DNA of 22,379 nt, taken from the NCBI GenBank assembly GCA_016935035.1, contig JAFGRR010000426.1, positions 1 through 22,379 on the forward strand. The letters run 5' to 3'. How positions within the stretch are numbered: position 1 is the stretch's first letter; every line of letters starts with the position of its first letter. Under the pieces are notes generated by a model. It searched no databases and was not told the origin of the DNA. It saw nothing but the letters and a program-made list of their open reading frames with translations. This DNA comes from Phycisphaerae bacterium. GTDB taxonomy: Bacteria > Planctomycetota > Phycisphaerae > UBA1845 > Fen-1342. Both the position numbers and the translations under genes were made by a program. Shown here in pieces: positions 21,729-22,379 of the stretch.

Positions 21729-22379
21729 CTACTCGTAGATGTGCGTGCTCTCGGTTTCGCTGACGGGCGACTCAAGCTGGTCGCTGGTCAGGCTAAGCCT
21801 GAAGCGCACATCGCCGACCTGAGTGCCCTTGACGACCACGCGGTATTTCGCGGTCGCCTTGGGTGCCAGGGATGGCAGCGGGCTGAACGTCACGGCCTTG
21901 CCATCTGTGCTGGCCTGTGTCGGGCCGGTTGCGGAGACGTACTCCTGCTCCGGCGGCAGCACACAGGCCACGACGATGTTTGTATCCGGGGCCGAACCCT
22001 GGTTTAGGACCGTGATCTCATAGGTCTCGTTGGCGCCGAGTTCGATCGGGTCGGCGAGGTCGATCACCTCCAGCAGAATCGCCGGGATGCCGCGGACTTC
22101 TAGCACAGCCTGGGCGTCGGCCTCGGCACAATATGCCCGCACCGAAGCGGTGTTCAGCAGCGAGCCGATCTGGTTGGTTCCCACCGTGAGACTGACCGAG
22201 CGTGATTCGCCGACACCGAGCGTCCCGAGCGCCCACGACACACGGCCGCCGCTGAACTGTCCACCCGCGCTGGCACTGACGAAGCTGGTGCCGGCGGGCA
22301 GTGTGTCGGTCAGCATGGTGTTGGTGGCGGGTGTGTCGCCGGTGTTTCGCACGGTCAGGTCAAACGTCGCCGGGCGCCC
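21729..22379 (-). CDS. DUF11-repeat surface protein, C-terminal part (5' end outside window)
   Basis: The frame is open to the right edge, so the GTG at 22352 is not the real start. The visible 216 residues hold two DUF11-type Ig-like repeats. The first runs from ATFDLTVRNTGDTPATNTMLTDTLPAGTSFVSAS to about VLEVRG. The second runs from ILLEVIDLADPIELGANETYEITVLNQGSAPDTNI to about VVVKG. A short C-terminal tail ends in ESTHIYE. N-T-G and N-Q-G turns and the T-D-x-L-P-x-G signature mark these repeats. The family is associated with large exported or surface proteins; ligand and partners are unknown. A sorting or anchoring motif is not visible at the C-terminus. Confidence 0.88.
   Translation of the reverse strand, partial: GRPATFDLTVRNTGDTPATNTMLTDTLPAGTSFVSASAGGQFSGGRVSWALGTLGVGESRSVSLTVGTNQIGSLLNTASVRAYCAEADAQAVLEVRGIPAILLEVIDLADPIELGANETYEITVLNQGSAPDTNIVVACVLPPEQEYVSATGPTQASTDGKAVTFSPLPSLAPKATAKYRVVVKGTQVGDVRFRLSLTSDQLESPVSETESTHIYE

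Overview
The window looks like chromosomal DNA from a high-GC bacterium with a Gram-negative type envelope. The gene mix suggests Planctomycetota, possibly Phycisphaerae or a relative. It includes a secreted prenyltransferase/squalene-oxidase-repeat protein, a DUF11-repeat surface protein, an SLC5-type symporter, a sigma-70-family factor with a long helix-turn-helix-rich N-terminus, two-Gly/Cys lipoproteins and outer-membrane barrel proteins. The taxon is inferred from protein style only; no rRNA or tRNA gene was seen.

Layout. The left edge (3-413, +) holds the 3' part of a PAP2-family phosphatase. It converges on a sodium/solute symporter (623-2476, -) across a gap packed with palindromes. 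A small Cys-containing secreted protein and a putative outer-membrane barrel (2862-4142, +) follow, separated by two perfect hairpins. Next come a large chemoreceptor with a duplicated sensor module (4236-7067, +) and a small membrane protein (7336-7773, +). A minus-strand pair follows: a zincin metallopeptidase (9240-9614) and a prenyltransferase-repeat protein (7965-9173). Divergent from the pair is a lipoprotein S49 peptidase (9703-10770, +), whose 3' end overlaps a convergent HDOD-GGDEF signalling protein (10688-12304, -) by 83 bp. About 1 kb without a credible gene precedes a PKD-containing lipoprotein (13309-15138, +). This converges on a sigma factor (15288-16952, -).

The most accessory-looking part is 17161-19560. 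A REP-associated (RAYT/Y1) transposase gene is enclosed by near-perfect 26-bp inverted repeats (17161-17186 and 17909-17934). A class I methyltransferase (18277-19158, +) follows, and a third copy of the same repeat supplies its stop codon. An unrelated REP-like palindrome lies at 19517-19538 and has a near-identical partner at 462-482. The window closes with an MscS channel, a DUF481 barrel protein and the C-terminal end of a DUF11 protein, all on the minus strand.

Functionally this is mostly ordinary envelope, sensing and signalling gene content. No defence island, CRISPR array or biosynthetic cluster was seen. The best leads are the repeat-bounded RAYT unit with its solo repeat, the dispersed REP-like palindrome, the twin hairpins at 3059-3122 and the multi-HTH sigma factor.
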